Below, piece by piece: positions 1-10,257 of a stretch of DNA of 57,194 nucleotides (its first letter is position 1; the number at the start of each line of letters is the position of its first letter). The stretch lies in the NCBI RefSeq assembly GCF_903933125.1, contig NZ_CAIZIZ010000395.1, positions 1 to 57,194 on the forward strand. The letters are read 5' to 3'. The position numbers and the translations under genes are program-made. The notes beneath the pieces were generated by a model. The model ran no database searches, was not told the origin of the DNA, and worked only from the letters and a program-made list of their open reading frames with translations. This DNA comes from an uncultured Lamprocystis sp. GTDB lineage: Bacteria; Pseudomonadota; Gammaproteobacteria; Chromatiales; Chromatiaceae.

Positions 1-30
1 ACCCGTGCGGAGCACTCAGACAGGTTCGGA

Positions 31-70
31 CACGCTACCGCCCTACCCTGTCAGTGGCGGGCATGGCCGA
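31..70. repeat. 39-bp dispersed repeat, copy 1
   Basis: This stretch recurs at 503-541 with two mismatches. Both copies begin CACGCTAYCGCCCTACCC and end in GGGCATGGCCG. The copies lie in the same orientation on either side of the Rpn-family relic. No gene covers them, so they look like copies of a dispersed intergenic repeat or the product of a local duplication. Confidence 0.6.
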
Positions 71-122
71 GGTCAGCTGTTCGCACCTGTTCGAAATGGT
101 CGTTCAGCCCTTAAACGAGGGG

Positions 123-384
123 CTATGCTAACGCGGATGGGGCGCGGCGGCAAGGTGGTTTGGCCGCTAACACCCAGTCGATGAAGGCATAGAGACTCAA
201 GATCGCATCGCGCGCCAGCCCGAGTCGATAGAGTCGGCGCGTTAAGCCGATCTTGTGTTCAAGCCGCGCGGCCGGGTCGCGGTGGCCGCCAAGTACGCCA
301 ACACGAGCAGGGCAAAGGGGTTGGGGCTGGCCTCCAGTTCGGCCGTGCGGTCACGATAATCCAGCAGCTTTAGCGGCTTCCTTC
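123..384 (-). pseudogene. Rpn-family recombination-promoting nuclease/putative transposase, C-terminal relic
   Basis: On the minus strand one frame reads KLLDYRDRTAELEASPNPFA, then ALLVLAYLAATATRP. The reading then has to shift by one base near 270-280 to continue as AARLEHKIGLTRRLYRLGLA and RDAILSLYAFIDWVLAAKPP, ending at a TAG at 123-125. This two-part pattern (LLDYR..LEAS.NPFA, then LTRRLYRLG...LYAFIDW) is familiar from the C-terminal half of Rpn/YhgA-like PD-(D/E)XK proteins, which are numerous in Chromatiaceae. The N-terminal nuclease part is absent from the window. The frameshift and missing N-terminus mark it as a dead fragment. Identification is by remembered family pattern, not by a search. 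Confidence 0.6.
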
Positions 385-502
385 CCGCATTATGGTGGAA
401 TGACGCTACGGACCCTACACCAAGGGTCTGTCCGGATATCAGGCAGGAAGGCTATAGCAGGTACGCGAGGCGACCGAGGTGGGGCGTTGGAACGAGTCTG
501 GG

Positions 503-541
503 CACGCTATCGCCCTACCCGGTCAGTGGCGGGCATGGCCG
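503..541. repeat. 39-bp dispersed repeat, copy 2
   Basis: Second copy of the repeat at 31-70, two mismatches, same orientation. It is followed at 557-574 by an 8-bp palindrome with a 2-base loop (CCAAGGCT / AGCCTTGG), which adds to the repeat-derived look of this intergenic region. Confidence 0.6.
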
Positions 542-600
542 GGGCTCGCCAGGAGTCCAAGGCTTCAGCCTTGGGCCGGGGGGAGACGGGGCGAACGGAC

Positions 601-638
601 AAAGGCGGGAGACCCCTGGAAGAGAAAGGTCTCCCGCC
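601..638 (-). terminator. Probable terminator downstream of wbpA
   Basis: A perfect 11-bp inverted repeat (GGCGGGAGACC at 604-614 with GGTCTCCCGCC at 628-638, 13-base loop) lies about 60 bp past the wbpA stop. Read on the minus strand the stem is followed by TTT only, so the U-tract is short. The stem is strong enough to suggest a transcript end. Confidence 0.5.
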
Positions 639-698
639 GCGAGGTATTAACGGCAGGGTCTTGGGCGTCATCAAACAGGCGCTAGCCCGGAACTAATG

Positions 699-2000
699 TT
701 ACGCCTTGACGATGTGGTCGGCCGGTTCACAGTACCGCCCGCGGGTGTCCACGATGAGCCGGGCATGGGTCTTGATGAGATCATAGTCGAAGCGGTCATG
801 GTCGGTGATCAGCAAAACACAGTCGGCGGCGGCGAGGGTTTCGGGGGTCAGTGCGGTCGATTCCAGGTCGAAGTCGTACTTGCGCATGGGGATGAATTTG
901 GGCACATGGGGGTCGGAGTAGCTGATACTGGCCCCTTTGTGCTGGAGCAGTTCCATGATTTCGATGGCCGGGGATTCGCGGCGGTCGTCGACGTTCTTTT
1001 TGTAGGCGATGCCCAGCACCAGGATGCGCGCACCCTTGAGCGCCTGACCGCGGTCGTTGAGGGCGTCCACGACTTTGCCGACTACCCATTGGGGCATATT
1101 GGCGTTGACCTCGCCGGCCAGTTCGATGAAGCGGGTGCTGAGCCCGTATTCGCGTGCCTTCCAGGTGAGGTAGAAGGGATCGATCGGGATACAGTGGCCG
1201 CCCAGTCCGGGGCCAGGGTAGTAGGGCGTGAAGCCGAATGGTTTGGTGGCGGCGGCGCGGATGACCTCGTGGATGTCGATGCCCATGCGGTCACAGACGA
1301 TCTTGAGTTCGTTGACCAGGCCGATGTTGACGGCGCGATGGATGTTCTCCAGCAACTTGGTCATCTCGGCGGCGCGGGTGGAACTGACGGTGATCACCTG
1401 GTCGATGACCTGGCCGTAGAGGGCCTGGCCGACCTGGGTGCAGGCCGGGGTGACGCCACCCAGGATTTTCGGGATGGTGCGGGTGCGGTACTTGGGGTTG
1501 CCGGGGTCTTCGCGCTCGGGGGAGAAAACCAGGAAGAGGTCCTGGCCGACCTGAAGGCCGGAGCGCTCCAGGCGCGGGCGCAGTTCCTCGTCGGTGGTGC
1601 CGGGCCAGGTGGTGCTTTCCAGTGAGACGACCTGGCCGGGGCGCAGATGCGGGACGATGGAGTCGGTGGTGTCGAGCACGTGGCTGAGGTCGGGCTCGCG
1701 ATATTTGTTGAGCGGCGTGGGCACGCACAGGATGAGAGCGTCGCACTCGCGGGCGCGGCTGAAGTCGGTGGTGGCGCGGAAACCGGCGGCGACGGCGGTG
1801 CGGATGACCTCCGCAGGAATGTGTTCGATATAGGACTCTCCGGCATTGAGCCGGGTGACCTTGGCGAGGTCGATATCGAAGCCGAGCACGCGGTAGCCGA
1901 CTTCGGCGAAGCGCAGCATGAGGGGCAGGCCGACATAGCCGAGGCCGAGGATGCCGATGAGGGATTGACGGGTCTGGAGGCGGGCGATCAGGGATTGCAT
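699..2000 (-). CDS. wbpA: Nucleotide-sugar dehydrogenase, WbpA-type (UDP-GlcNAc 6-dehydrogenase)
   Basis: This 433-residue protein belongs to the UDP-glucose/GDP-mannose dehydrogenase family, which oxidises the C6 hydroxyl of a UDP-sugar to a carboxylate in two NAD-dependent steps for O-antigen or capsule precursors. The N-terminal Rossmann motif [11 protein letters not shown] (about 16-26) binds NAD. The central domain carries [18 protein letters not shown], with the catalytic cysteine at 270 followed by IPIDPFY. The C-terminal UDP-binding part contains [18 protein letters not shown]. Length and motifs fit the WbpA/WbpO/TviB branch better than Ugd, but substrate cannot be fixed from sequence alone. 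No other O-antigen genes are visible, because the window ends in decayed DNA beyond it. The ATG start gives the standard N-terminus. Confidence 0.85.
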   Translation of the reverse strand: MQSLIARLQTRQSLIGILGLGYVGLPLMLRFAEVGYRVLGFDIDLAKVTRLNAGESYIEHIPAEVIRTAVAAGFRATTDFSRARECDALILCVPTPLNKYREPDLSHVLDTTDSIVPHLRPGQVVSLESTTWPGTTDEELRPRLERSGLQVGQDLFLVFSPEREDPGNPKYRTRTIPKILGGVTPACTQVGQALYGQVIDQVITVSSTRAAEMTKLLENIHRAVNIGLVNELKIVCDRMGIDIHEVIRAAATKPFGFTPYYPGPGLGGHCIPIDPFYLTWKAREYGLSTRFIELAGEVNANMPQWVVGKVVDALNDRGQALKGARILVLGIAYKKNVDDRRESPAIEIMELLQHKGASISYSDPHVPKFIPMRKYDFDLESTALTPETLAAADCVLLITDHDRFDYDLIKTHARLIVDTRGRYCEPADHIVKA

Positions 2001-2380
2001 GGCTTGGGGTCCTTATGGATTGCGCTCGTCGCGGTTTAGGCCGAAGTTCCAGGCTCAAGACAGAAGTTTCTTAGGCGAATCAGAATCTTGAAAAATTTTC
2101 GCGTGCAAGCGTCTGGGTACAGGTAAGCGATTTATTCGCTAAGACTGACTATAGCCCGAGTCCGAGCACAAATCGACCGCCACATGGGTACACGTTCCCA
2201 TGTAAGTGCGCGAAAATTCACTATATCATTATGTTTCGGAAAGAAAACTTTCAGGCACCGGTCTGGAACTTCGGTTTAGGGCGATCGTGGTGGCGGGGTG
2301 CCGGGTCGGCTGAGCGATGCCGTCCTGGCACCGGGCTTCCGGCATCCTGCCGGAACGTCGACGGGGTGCGACCGCAGGCC
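2001..2380. other. Intergenic region upstream of wbpA, AT-rich core
   Basis: These 380 bases hold no gene I can support. The middle (about 2070-2250) is clearly richer in A and T than its surroundings. It is bracketed by a perfect 12-bp inverted repeat, CCGAAGTTCCAG at 2041-2052 and CTGGAACTTCGG at 2263-2274; the 9-mer CGGTTTAGG occurs beside each arm (2032-2040 and 2272-2280) in direct orientation. The wbpA promoter must lie here, but no convincing -35/-10 pair stands out. Confidence 0.5.
2337..2355 (-). terminator. Hairpin just past kdsB
   Basis: A perfect 8-bp stem TTCCGGCA / TGCCGGAA with a 3-base loop lies 26 bp downstream of the kdsB stop. There is no T-tract on the minus strand, so it may be a 3'-end stabilising hairpin rather than an intrinsic terminator. 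Confidence 0.35.
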
Positions 2381-3196
2381 TCAGCCGCCGAGCAGCGCGG
2401 CGACGCGCGTTAGGTCGTGCGCGGTGTCGACACCGGGTCCGGGCGGCTGCGCGGCGATGCCGACGTGGATGCGCTCGCCGTGCCACAGGACACGCAATTG
2501 TTCCAGGGCCTCGGCCAATTCCAGCGGCGACGGCTCCCAGGTGACATAGCGCCCGAGGAAGGCCGCCCGGTAGGCATAGAGCCCGATGTGACGCAGGAAC
2601 GTGACCGAGGTCGGCAGGTGCCCGCGCTTTCCCAGGAACTCGTCACGGTGCCAGGGCAGGGGGGCACGCGAGAAGTACAGGGCGAAACCGGCCGCATCGG
2701 TGACCACCTTGACCACATGGGGGTCGAACAGGGTCTCGCCGTCGGTAATCGCGAAGGCCAGGGTCGCCATGTTGGCTCCGGGGTGGGCACTGAGGTTACG
2801 GGCAACCTGGTCGATCAGCGCGGGCGGCATGCAAGGCTCGTCGCCCTGCAGGTTGACGACGATGGTGTCCTCCGACCAGCCGCGGCGCGCGATGACCTCG
2901 GCAATCCGGTCGGAACCGCTGCGATGGTCGGCCCCGGTGAGTTGCGCCTCGGCGCCAAAGGCGGCGCAAGCGGTGACGATGCGCTGGTCGTCCGTCGCGA
3001 CGATCACCTCGCCCGCGGTGCTCGCCCGCGCACGCTCCACCACGTGCTGGATCATGGGCTTGCCGTGGATGAGCAGCAGCGGCTTGCCGGGCAGTCGGGT
3101 GGAGCCGAAGCGGGCCGGGATCACGACCTTGAAGTCCGGGTGCACGGCGGGTATTGGCTCGGGTGGTGGGGGCGCAGGGCGTTGCAGGGTGTTCAC
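2381..3196 (-). CDS. kdsB: 3-deoxy-manno-octulosonate cytidylyltransferase
   Basis: KdsB activates Kdo as CMP-Kdo for transfer onto lipid IVA. The 271-residue product has the nucleotidyltransferase signature [18 protein letters not shown] near residue 24, ATDDQRI near 66, and SGSDRIAEV followed by VVNLQGDEP in the middle. It carries about 20 extra proline-rich N-terminal residues compared with the usual ~250-residue enzyme. A GTG at about 3145, just before [12 protein letters not shown], is a plausible alternative start that would restore normal length. It is the last gene of the exbB-exbD-msbA-lpxK-kdsB operon, 45 bp after lpxK, and works in the same lipopolysaccharide inner-core pathway. 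Confidence 0.93.
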   Translation of the reverse strand: MNTLQRPAPPPPEPIPAVHPDFKVVIPARFGSTRLPGKPLLLIHGKPMIQHVVERARASTAGEVIVATDDQRIVTACAAFGAEAQLTGADHRSGSDRIAEVIARRGWSEDTIVVNLQGDEPCMPPALIDQVARNLSAHPGANMATLAFAITDGETLFDPHVVKVVTDAAGFALYFSRAPLPWHRDEFLGKRGHLPTSVTFLRHIGLYAYRAAFLGRYVTWEPSPLELAEALEQLRVLWHGERIHVGIAAQPPGPGVDTAHDLTRVAALLGG

Positions 3197-3241
3197 GAAA
3201 TGGGTACCTTCGGCGGGTTCCGGATGGACGGAAACGGGCTG

Positions 3242-4255
3242 TTAGCGACGGATCTTGCCGTATCCGCGGGATGGTTGGCGAGGAAAATGACGGTCGGACA
3301 AGTGCGCGAAGAAGGCGGCGATGAAGGCGTCGTCCGGGACTGCCTCGACCGGACAAGCCCACAGGTCGGCGCGTGTGAACCGGGCGCATTTGACGGCGTC
3401 CTTCTCGGTCATCAGCACGGGTCCGGGGGGCCAGCTGTAGGCGTCGGCAGCGGTGAATGCATGATGGTCCGGATAGGGCCGTTCGGCTGCCTGGATGCCG
3501 TGAGAACGCAGCATGGCGAAGAAGCGTGCGGGATTGCCGATGCCGGCCACCGCGGTGACTTGCCGGTCACGAAAGGCGCCCAGGGGTTGGGTACGGGTCG
3601 GGTCGTGCAGATTGACGGCCGCGCCTGGAACCAGACTGAAACGGTGCCCAGGGGCGGTGCCGCCGTTGTGGATCACCAGGTCCACGGTTTCCAGCCGCTC
3701 GGGGGGTTCACGCAAGGGACCAGCCGGCAGGCAGCGACCGTTGCCCAGGCCGCGGTCACCGTCGACCACGGCGATCTCGAGGTCACGGGCCAGACGGTAA
3801 TGCTGGAGTCCGTCGTCGCAGAGCAGCAGGTCGCAGCCGAGTCGATTCGTTGCCAGTTCGCCGTCGGAATACCGGTCCGGACCCGCCACCACCGGACAGG
3901 GCGCACGCCGGGCCAGCAGGACTGGTTCGTCGCCGACCAGGTTGGGGTCATCGGCAGGGTCCACGATACGCGGGCAATGAACCGACCGGGCGCCGTAGCC
4001 GCGGGTGATGATGCCGGGCCGCCACCCGCGTTCCGTGGTGAGCTGCGCGAGCTTGAGCACGAGGGGTGTCTTGCCCGTTCCGCCAACGGTGAGGTTACCG
4101 ACGATCACCACCGGAATCGGCAGCCGCCGGACGGCGAAGGGTCCGTTGCGGTAACCCCTGCGGCGCAACCGGGCGATGGCGCAGTACAGCCAGCCCAGCG
4201 GCGCCAGGGCTAGTGCCAGCGGATGTCGGCCATACCAGATGTGCGTTGGGTCCAA
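3242..4255 (-). CDS. lpxK: Tetraacyldisaccharide 4'-kinase
   Basis: LpxK phosphorylates the 4' position of tetraacyldisaccharide-1-phosphate to make lipid IVA, at the inner membrane. The 337-residue sequence is of normal length. It has an N-terminal hydrophobic stretch (LALALAPLGWLYCAIARL, about 13-30) and a P-loop in IVGNLTVGGTGKTP (GGTGKT at 58-63). It also has the family motif ITRGYGA and the DDGLQHYRL segment that holds catalytic acidic residues. It lies between msbA and kdsB on the same strand. The gap to msbA is unusually large for the operon (280 bp) and contains a REP-like repeat. Confidence 0.93.
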   Translation of the reverse strand: MDPTHIWYGRHPLALALAPLGWLYCAIARLRRRGYRNGPFAVRRLPIPVVIVGNLTVGGTGKTPLVLKLAQLTTERGWRPGIITRGYGARSVHCPRIVDPADDPNLVGDEPVLLARRAPCPVVAGPDRYSDGELATNRLGCDLLLCDDGLQHYRLARDLEIAVVDGDRGLGNGRCLPAGPLREPPERLETVDLVIHNGGTAPGHRFSLVPGAAVNLHDPTRTQPLGAFRDRQVTAVAGIGNPARFFAMLRSHGIQAAERPYPDHHAFTAADAYSWPPGPVLMTEKDAVKCARFTRADLWACPVEAVPDDAFIAAFFAHLSDRHFPRQPSRGYGKIRR

Positions 4256-4395
4256 GGGTTGTTACCGTAACAGTCGCACCGCGATCCCGCGGAGGCAAGG
4301 CGTAACGCGGAAGCCGTCGCATGGCGTTACCGGCCGCTGGAGCGGCCAGACGGCATTCGCTCGCTGGAGCGTGAGAACGAGAATACCGTGACCCC

Positions 4396-4504
4396 GTGGG
4401 AGCGGCCTCCGGCCGCGATCGGGACCACCGCGACGTCGCGGAGATCCCGCGCGGCCTCAGCACGGCCTCAGCACGGCCTCATCGCGGCCGGAGGCCGTTC
4501 CCAC
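4396..4504. repeat. REP/BIME-like inverted repeat between msbA and lpxK
   Basis: Two 24-base arms face each other: 4396-4419, containing CGGCCTCCGGCCGCGAT, and 4481-4504, containing ATCGCGGCCGGAGGCCG. They match with one mismatch, and each arm contains a smaller palindrome (GGCCTCCGGCC type). Between the arms three 11-base units, (C/G)(G/A)CGGCCTCA(G/T), sit in tandem at 4450-4482. The layout resembles REP pairs (BIMEs) in other Gammaproteobacteria. In an operon such an element can stabilise upstream mRNA or attenuate downstream expression. Confidence 0.65.
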
Positions 4505-4535
4505 AGCGGACCGTCGCGTGGCGCGGCACCAATAC

Positions 4536-6302
4536 TTAGACGTCAGCGAGTACATCATGAAACTGGAGTCGATGCAGCCGGGCGTAGTAACCGCCCAGGC
4601 TGATCAGGTCAGCGTGGCGGCCTTGTTCAACGATACGACCCTCCAGCAGGACCAGAATACGGTCGGCGTTCTCGATGGTGGACAGACGGTGGGCGATGAC
4701 CAGGGTGGTGCGCTGCGCCATCAAGACCTGGAGGGCGGCCTGGATGTGGCGCTCGGCCTCGGTGTCGAGTGCGGAGGTGGCCTCGTCCAGGATCAGGATG
4801 GGGGCGTCTTTAAGCATGGCCCGGGCGATGGCCAGACGCTGGCGCTGGCCGCCCGAGAGCAGGACGCCGCGGTCGCCGATCATGGTGCCGAATCCCTGGG
4901 GCAAGGCGCGGATAAACTCCAACGCATGGGCGGCTTCGGCCACGTGCTCCAATGCCTCCTGCGTGGGCGGCACGGGCCGGCCATAGGCGATGTTGTTGGC
5001 GATGCTGTCATTGAACAGCACGACATCCTGGCTGACCAGGGCGATCTGATTGCGCAGTTCGGCCAGCGATAATTCCCGGATCGGGACCCCGTCGATCAGG
5101 ATCTCACCGCCGGTAGGATCGTAGAAGCGCGGCAACAGGCTCGCGATGGTGGTCTTGCCGCTGCCCGAGCGGCCGACCAGCGCTACCTTCTCCCCTGGAG
5201 CGATGATGAGGTCGAGATTGCGGATTGCCGGCGCCTTGTCGGGCGAATATTGGTGCGTGACATCACGGTACTCGATACGGCCTTTGGCGCGGCCGAGGGT
5301 ACGGGTACCCTGATCGTCCTCGGTCTCTGAATCCAGCAGTTCGAACAGGCTCTCAGCCGCGATGATGCCGCGCTGCAGGTGCGCATTGACACCGGTGAGG
5401 CGCTTGACCGGAGGAAGCAACAGACCCATGGCGACCACGAAGGACATGAAGGTGCCGACCGTGATGTCCGCGCGCAACCCCTGCATGGTCGAGAGATAGA
5501 CGATCAGTGCAATAGCCAGCGCCGAAATCAATTGCACCAGGGGCACGCTCGCCGATTCGGTGGCGATCATTTTCATCTGCAATGAGCGGGTCTTCTCATT
5601 GATATAGCCGAACTCGGCGGTCTCTTGCGCCTGCCCGCCGAAGGATTTGACGACGCGATGGGCGTCGATCGCCTCCTGGGCCACATGCGTAAGTTCGCCG
5701 ACCCGGTCCTGAATGCGGCGACTGTAGCGTCTGAACCGCTTGGTGGCGTACTTGACGGCACCGACCATGACCGGACCAATGATCAGAAAGATGGCCGACA
5801 GGGTGGCATTGATATAGAGCATGTAGGCCATCAGGCCAATGACCGAGGCACCGTCGCGCACCAGGGTGGTGACGGCGGAGGTGGCCGCGCTCGCCACGTT
5901 CTCGACGTTATAGGTCAGTTTGGCCAGAATATGGCCGGATCCGTGTTGGTCGTAATAGCGGGTCGGGGCGCGCAGCAGGTGCTCGAACATGGCCTGGCGC
6001 AGATCCGCCACCACGCGTCGACCGACCCAGCTTAAAAAATAGTCATTGATGAATCCGGCGATGCCGCGCACCAGAAAGATGAGGATGAGGGCCAGCGGCA
6101 TCAGGCGGACAATGGATTCGTCCTTGTGCACGAAACTGCCGTCGATCAGCGGCTTCATCATCGCGGCAAAGAGCGGCTCGGTCGCGGCATAGATCAACAT
6201 GCCGAAGATCGAGACGGCGAACATGCGCCAATAGGGCTTGGCGTAGCCGAGCAAGCGTCCATACACCTGGCGGGCCGCCAGTTGGGGTATCTCTTGGGTC
6301 AT
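4536..6302 (-). CDS. msbA: Lipid A export ABC transporter ATP-binding/permease
   Basis: MsbA flips core-lipid A from the inner to the outer leaflet of the inner membrane. The 588-residue half-transporter has an N-terminal six-helix exporter domain (about 20-320) and a C-terminal ATPase domain. That domain shows Walker A in VALVGRSGSGKTT, the ABC signature LSGGQRQRLAIARAM, Walker B ILILDEATSALD, and the H-loop IAHRLSTIENADRI. Length matches E. coli MsbA (582). Its ATG overlaps the exbD stop by four bases, indicating translational coupling. Position beside lpxK and kdsB supports lipid A rather than a drug or peptide substrate. Confidence 0.92.
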   Translation of the reverse strand: MTQEIPQLAARQVYGRLLGYAKPYWRMFAVSIFGMLIYAATEPLFAAMMKPLIDGSFVHKDESIVRLMPLALILIFLVRGIAGFINDYFLSWVGRRVVADLRQAMFEHLLRAPTRYYDQHGSGHILAKLTYNVENVASAATSAVTTLVRDGASVIGLMAYMLYINATLSAIFLIIGPVMVGAVKYATKRFRRYSRRIQDRVGELTHVAQEAIDAHRVVKSFGGQAQETAEFGYINEKTRSLQMKMIATESASVPLVQLISALAIALIVYLSTMQGLRADITVGTFMSFVVAMGLLLPPVKRLTGVNAHLQRGIIAAESLFELLDSETEDDQGTRTLGRAKGRIEYRDVTHQYSPDKAPAIRNLDLIIAPGEKVALVGRSGSGKTTIASLLPRFYDPTGGEILIDGVPIRELSLAELRNQIALVSQDVVLFNDSIANNIAYGRPVPPTQEALEHVAEAAHALEFIRALPQGFGTMIGDRGVLLSGGQRQRLAIARAMLKDAPILILDEATSALDTEAERHIQAALQVLMAQRTTLVIAHRLSTIENADRILVLLEGRIVEQGRHADLISLGGYYARLHRLQFHDVLADV

Positions 6303-6748
6303 TGCGGTGCGGTCGGCGGGCTCTGGCGCGCGGTCGCGAAGGAGACTTTATTCAATCCAACCTCCGCAGCGGCATCCAGCGCCGTCATGACCGCCTGGTG
6401 GGGGGTCTTGGCATCGGCCTGGATCAGGACGGGTAAGCCTTTGCGCTGGTCCAAGGCGCCGGTGAGTGCGCGCACCAGGGTGAGCGCCTGCTGGTCGACG
6501 ACGAGACGATCATTGACATAAAAGGTTCCGCTCTCGTCGATGATGATCCGGATCGATTCGGCTTCTTTGTCTGGCTGGTCCTGACCCTGGGCTTGAGGCA
6601 GGTTCACCCGCAGGCGCGTCTGCTCTTGGCCCGATTCATCCTTGAAGGTGGTGGAGACCATGAAAAAGATCAGGAGCAGAAAGACGACGTCCAGCAGCGA
6701 CGTCAGGTTGATCTCGGGCGGTTGGGAGCGGCGGGTGCGCAGATGCAT
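6299..6748 (-). CDS. exbD: ExbD/TolR-family biopolymer transport protein
   Basis: This 149-residue protein has one N-terminal membrane helix (LTSLLDVVFLLLIFFMVSTTF, about 16-36, shown here in one piece of the family pattern) containing the conserved aspartate of ExbD/TolR stators. A periplasmic domain follows. With ExbB it forms a proton channel that energises an outer-membrane partner. Proteins of this subgroup located in front of msbA/lpxK are common in Gammaproteobacteria, and their partner is not established, so TonB, Tol or a lipid-related role cannot be separated. It shares one base with exbB upstream and four with msbA downstream. Confidence 0.88.
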   Translation of the reverse strand: MHLRTRRSQPPEINLTSLLDVVFLLLIFFMVSTTFKDESGQEQTRLRVNLPQAQGQDQPDKEAESIRIIIDESGTFYVNDRLVVDQQALTLVRALTGALDQRKGLPVLIQADAKTPHQAVMTALDAAAEVGLNKVSFATARQSPPTAPQ

Positions 6749-7371
6749 CAGGACTCGCCGCCCTCTTCGCGTTCGCCCTTCATGACTTCAACCAGGCGCA
6801 GGGCCTGCATTTCCATGTCGATGGCGAATTGTCCCACTCGGCTATCGAAGAAGCGATGGCAGAGCAAGGTCGGGATAGCGACCGAAAGACCCGCCGCGGT
6901 GGTGATGAGCGCTTTGGCAATACCACCCGAGAGAACCCCGGCGTTGCCTGTCCCGGCATTCATGATGACACCGAAGATGTCGATCATGCCGAAGACGGTG
7001 CCGAGCAGTCCGAGCAGGGGGGCGACCGAGGCGATGGTACTGAGGGTGTCAAGGTGACGTTCGAGACGGGCCACGACATGGCGGCCGGTATCGGCGATAG
7101 CCTCTTTCATGACCTCGCGGGAATGATTGCGGTTGACCAGGCCAGCCGCCAGCATTCGCCCCAGCGGGGAGCCGCTGCGGATCGCTTCGATCTTTTCCGC
7201 GCTGAGCTGCCCCTGGCGGTGCAGTTGCCAAATGCGGGTGACCAGGTCCTCGGGCATGATCCGCGCGCGGCGCAATGTCCAGGCACGGTCGATGACCAGC
7301 GCGGTCGCTATGACGGAACAGGCAGCGATCGGCCACATGAGCCAACCGCCCGCTTGCATCAGTTCAAGCAA
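6748..7371 (-). CDS. exbB: MotA/TolQ/ExbB proton-channel family protein
   Basis: This 207-residue protein has an N-terminal membrane helix (LMWPIAACSVIATALVIDRAW, about 10-30, family hallmark) and two further helices in the C-terminal half. Those include TIASVAPLLGLLGTVFGMI and KALITTAAGLSVAIPTLL, the typical ExbB/TolQ pore helices. It forms the inner-membrane proton channel with the adjacent ExbD. The start is taken as TTG at 7369-7371, because an AGGAG lies six bases upstream; the first ATG, four codons in, would be too far from it. It is the first gene of the exbBD-msbA-lpxK-kdsB operon. Confidence 0.88.
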   Translation of the reverse strand: MLELMQAGGWLMWPIAACSVIATALVIDRAWTLRRARIMPEDLVTRIWQLHRQGQLSAEKIEAIRSGSPLGRMLAAGLVNRNHSREVMKEAIADTGRHVVARLERHLDTLSTIASVAPLLGLLGTVFGMIDIFGVIMNAGTGNAGVLSGGIAKALITTAAGLSVAIPTLLCHRFFDSRVGQFAIDMEMQALRLVEVMKGEREEGGES

Positions 7372-7377
7372 AGCACA

Positions 7378-7382
7378 CTCCT
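7378..7382 (-). promoter_or_regulatory. Shine-Dalgarno site deciding the exbB TTG start
   Basis: AGGAG on the minus strand is separated by six bases from a TTG at 7371-7369. The spacing makes TTG a better start than the downstream ATG. Confidence 0.6.
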
Positions 7383-7384
7383 AA

Positions 7385-7419
7385 GTAAAACGCCCCCGGC
7401 GCGTGGCGACGGGGGCGTT
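7385..7419 (-). terminator. Intrinsic terminator of the atp operon
   Basis: The perfect 9-bp stem AACGCCCCC (7389-7397) / GGGGGCGTT (7411-7419) lies about 40 bp past the atpC stop. On the minus strand it is followed by TTACTTA, and the stem itself ends in TT. The exbB ribosome site begins only a few bases further on, so exbB must be read by leakage or from a promoter overlapping the hairpin. Confidence 0.75.
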
Positions 7420-7460
7420 GCCCGGAAGGACGGCGCGCGACCCACGGCCGCCCCATCCGG

Positions 7461-7883
7461 CTAGCCGCGTCGCATCTTGCGCAGCTTCTCGATGGCGCGT
7501 AACTGAGCAATGGCCTCGGCCAGCTCGGATTGCGCCTTGGCATACTCGAACTCGGCCGTTTGACCGGCAAGCGCGTCCTCGGCGCGACGCTTAGCCTCTA
7601 AGGCGGCCGCCTCGTCGAGGTCATGGGCGCGGATCGCGGTGTCGGCCAGGACGGTCACGGCCATCGGCTGGACCTCCAGCACGCCGCCGGATACATAGAA
7701 ATGCTCCTGCTCGCCCTTTTCATTCTCGACTCGCACGTCACCAGGGCGCAGCCGACTGATGAAGGCCGTGTGCCGGGGCGCGATCCCGACCTCTCCCAAC
7801 TCGGCAGAGGCGTAGACCATGGAGGCGATTCCGGAGTGGATGGCTCCCTCGGCGCTGACGATGTCGACTTGGATCGTTGCCAT
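7461..7883 (-). CDS. atpC: F1Fo ATP synthase subunit epsilon
   Basis: The epsilon subunit is part of the central stalk and can inhibit ATP hydrolysis. The 140-residue product has the N-terminal beta-barrel ([13 protein letters not shown]..., with [17 protein letters not shown]) and a C-terminal helical hairpin rich in Ala, Glu and Arg. Length matches E. coli (139). It is last in the operon, 12 bp after atpD. Confidence 0.95.
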   Translation of the reverse strand: MATIQVDIVSAEGAIHSGIASMVYASAELGEVGIAPRHTAFISRLRPGDVRVENEKGEQEHFYVSGGVLEVQPMAVTVLADTAIRAHDLDEAAALEAKRRAEDALAGQTAEFEYAKAQSELAEAIAQLRAIEKLRKMRRG

Positions 7884-7895
7884 GGGTATCTCCCC

Positions 7896-9371
<1,476 letters not shown>

Positions 9372-10235
9372 CTAGACAGCCGCCGCGCCACTCACGATCT
9401 CGGAGATCTCTTGGGTAATCGCGGCCTGACGCGCCTTGTTGTAGACAAGCTGCAACTCGCTGATCAGGTTGCCGGCGTTGTCGGAGGCGGATTTCATCGC
9501 GACCATTCGCGCGGCCTGCTCACAGGCACCGTTTTCGACCACCGACTGATAGACCAGCGACTCAATATAGCGCGTCAGCAGCGAATCGAGCACGGTATGG
9601 GCATCGGGCTCGTAGATATAGTCCCAGTGCAGCGGCATGGACTGGCGCTCGCCCGGTACCAGCGGTACCAGTTGGCGAATCACCGGCTTTTGCGTCATGG
9701 TGTTCACGAACTCGTTGCTGGCGATATAGATCGCGTCGATCTTCTTCTCTTCGAACGCGTCCAGCATCACCCTGACCGTGCCGATCAGTTCCTCGACGTG
9801 TGGCTTGTCGCCGAGGTGCGTGGCTTGGGCCAGCACGCTGCCGCCGAAGCGTTTGAAGAATCCCAATGCCTTGGTGCCGATGGTGCAGAATGCGGGATCG
9901 ACCCCGAGTGCACGCTGCTCCTTGATTTCGGCAATCAGTCGCCGGAACAGGTTGCTGTTGAGACCGCCGCACAGCCCGCGATCGGACGAGACGACGATAT
10001 AACCGACCCGCTTGCGGCTGCGTTCGACGGCCATGAACGAGTGGCGATACTCGGGCGTCGCGCGGGCCAGGTGGCTGATCACCTCGAGCATCTTCTGCGC
10101 ATAGGGCTTGGACGCGGCCATCCGCTCCTGGGCACGGCGCATCTTCGACGCCGCGACCATTTGCATGGCTTTGGTGATCTTCTGCGTGCTTTTGATGCTC
10201 GCGATCTTGGTTCGGACTTCTTTGGCGCCGGCCAT
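9372..10235 (-). CDS. atpG: F1Fo ATP synthase subunit gamma
   Basis: Gamma is the rotating shaft between the Fo ring and the alpha/beta hexamer. The start was chosen at [20 protein letters not shown], the family N-terminus, with GGGAG a short way upstream; a longer frame adds ten poorly conserved residues. The 287-residue product has the N-terminal helix and the C-terminal signature [20 protein letters not shown]. The 138-bp gap from atpA is long for this operon and contains a strong hairpin. Confidence 0.95.
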   Translation of the reverse strand: MAGAKEVRTKIASIKSTQKITKAMQMVAASKMRRAQERMAASKPYAQKMLEVISHLARATPEYRHSFMAVERSRKRVGYIVVSSDRGLCGGLNSNLFRRLIAEIKEQRALGVDPAFCTIGTKALGFFKRFGGSVLAQATHLGDKPHVEELIGTVRVMLDAFEEKKIDAIYIASNEFVNTMTQKPVIRQLVPLVPGERQSMPLHWDYIYEPDAHTVLDSLLTRYIESLVYQSVVENGACEQAARMVAMKSASDNAGNLISELQLVYNKARQAAITQEISEIVSGAAAV

Positions 10236-10257
10236 TTGCTCAAGCTCCCAGCTTCCA

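Noticed and set aside
696-1625. Long plus-strand open frame of 309 codons opposite wbpA
   Set aside because: It is rich in Gly, Asp, Val and Ala with no motif, and lies entirely antisense to a clear dehydrogenase; it is a high-GC shadow.
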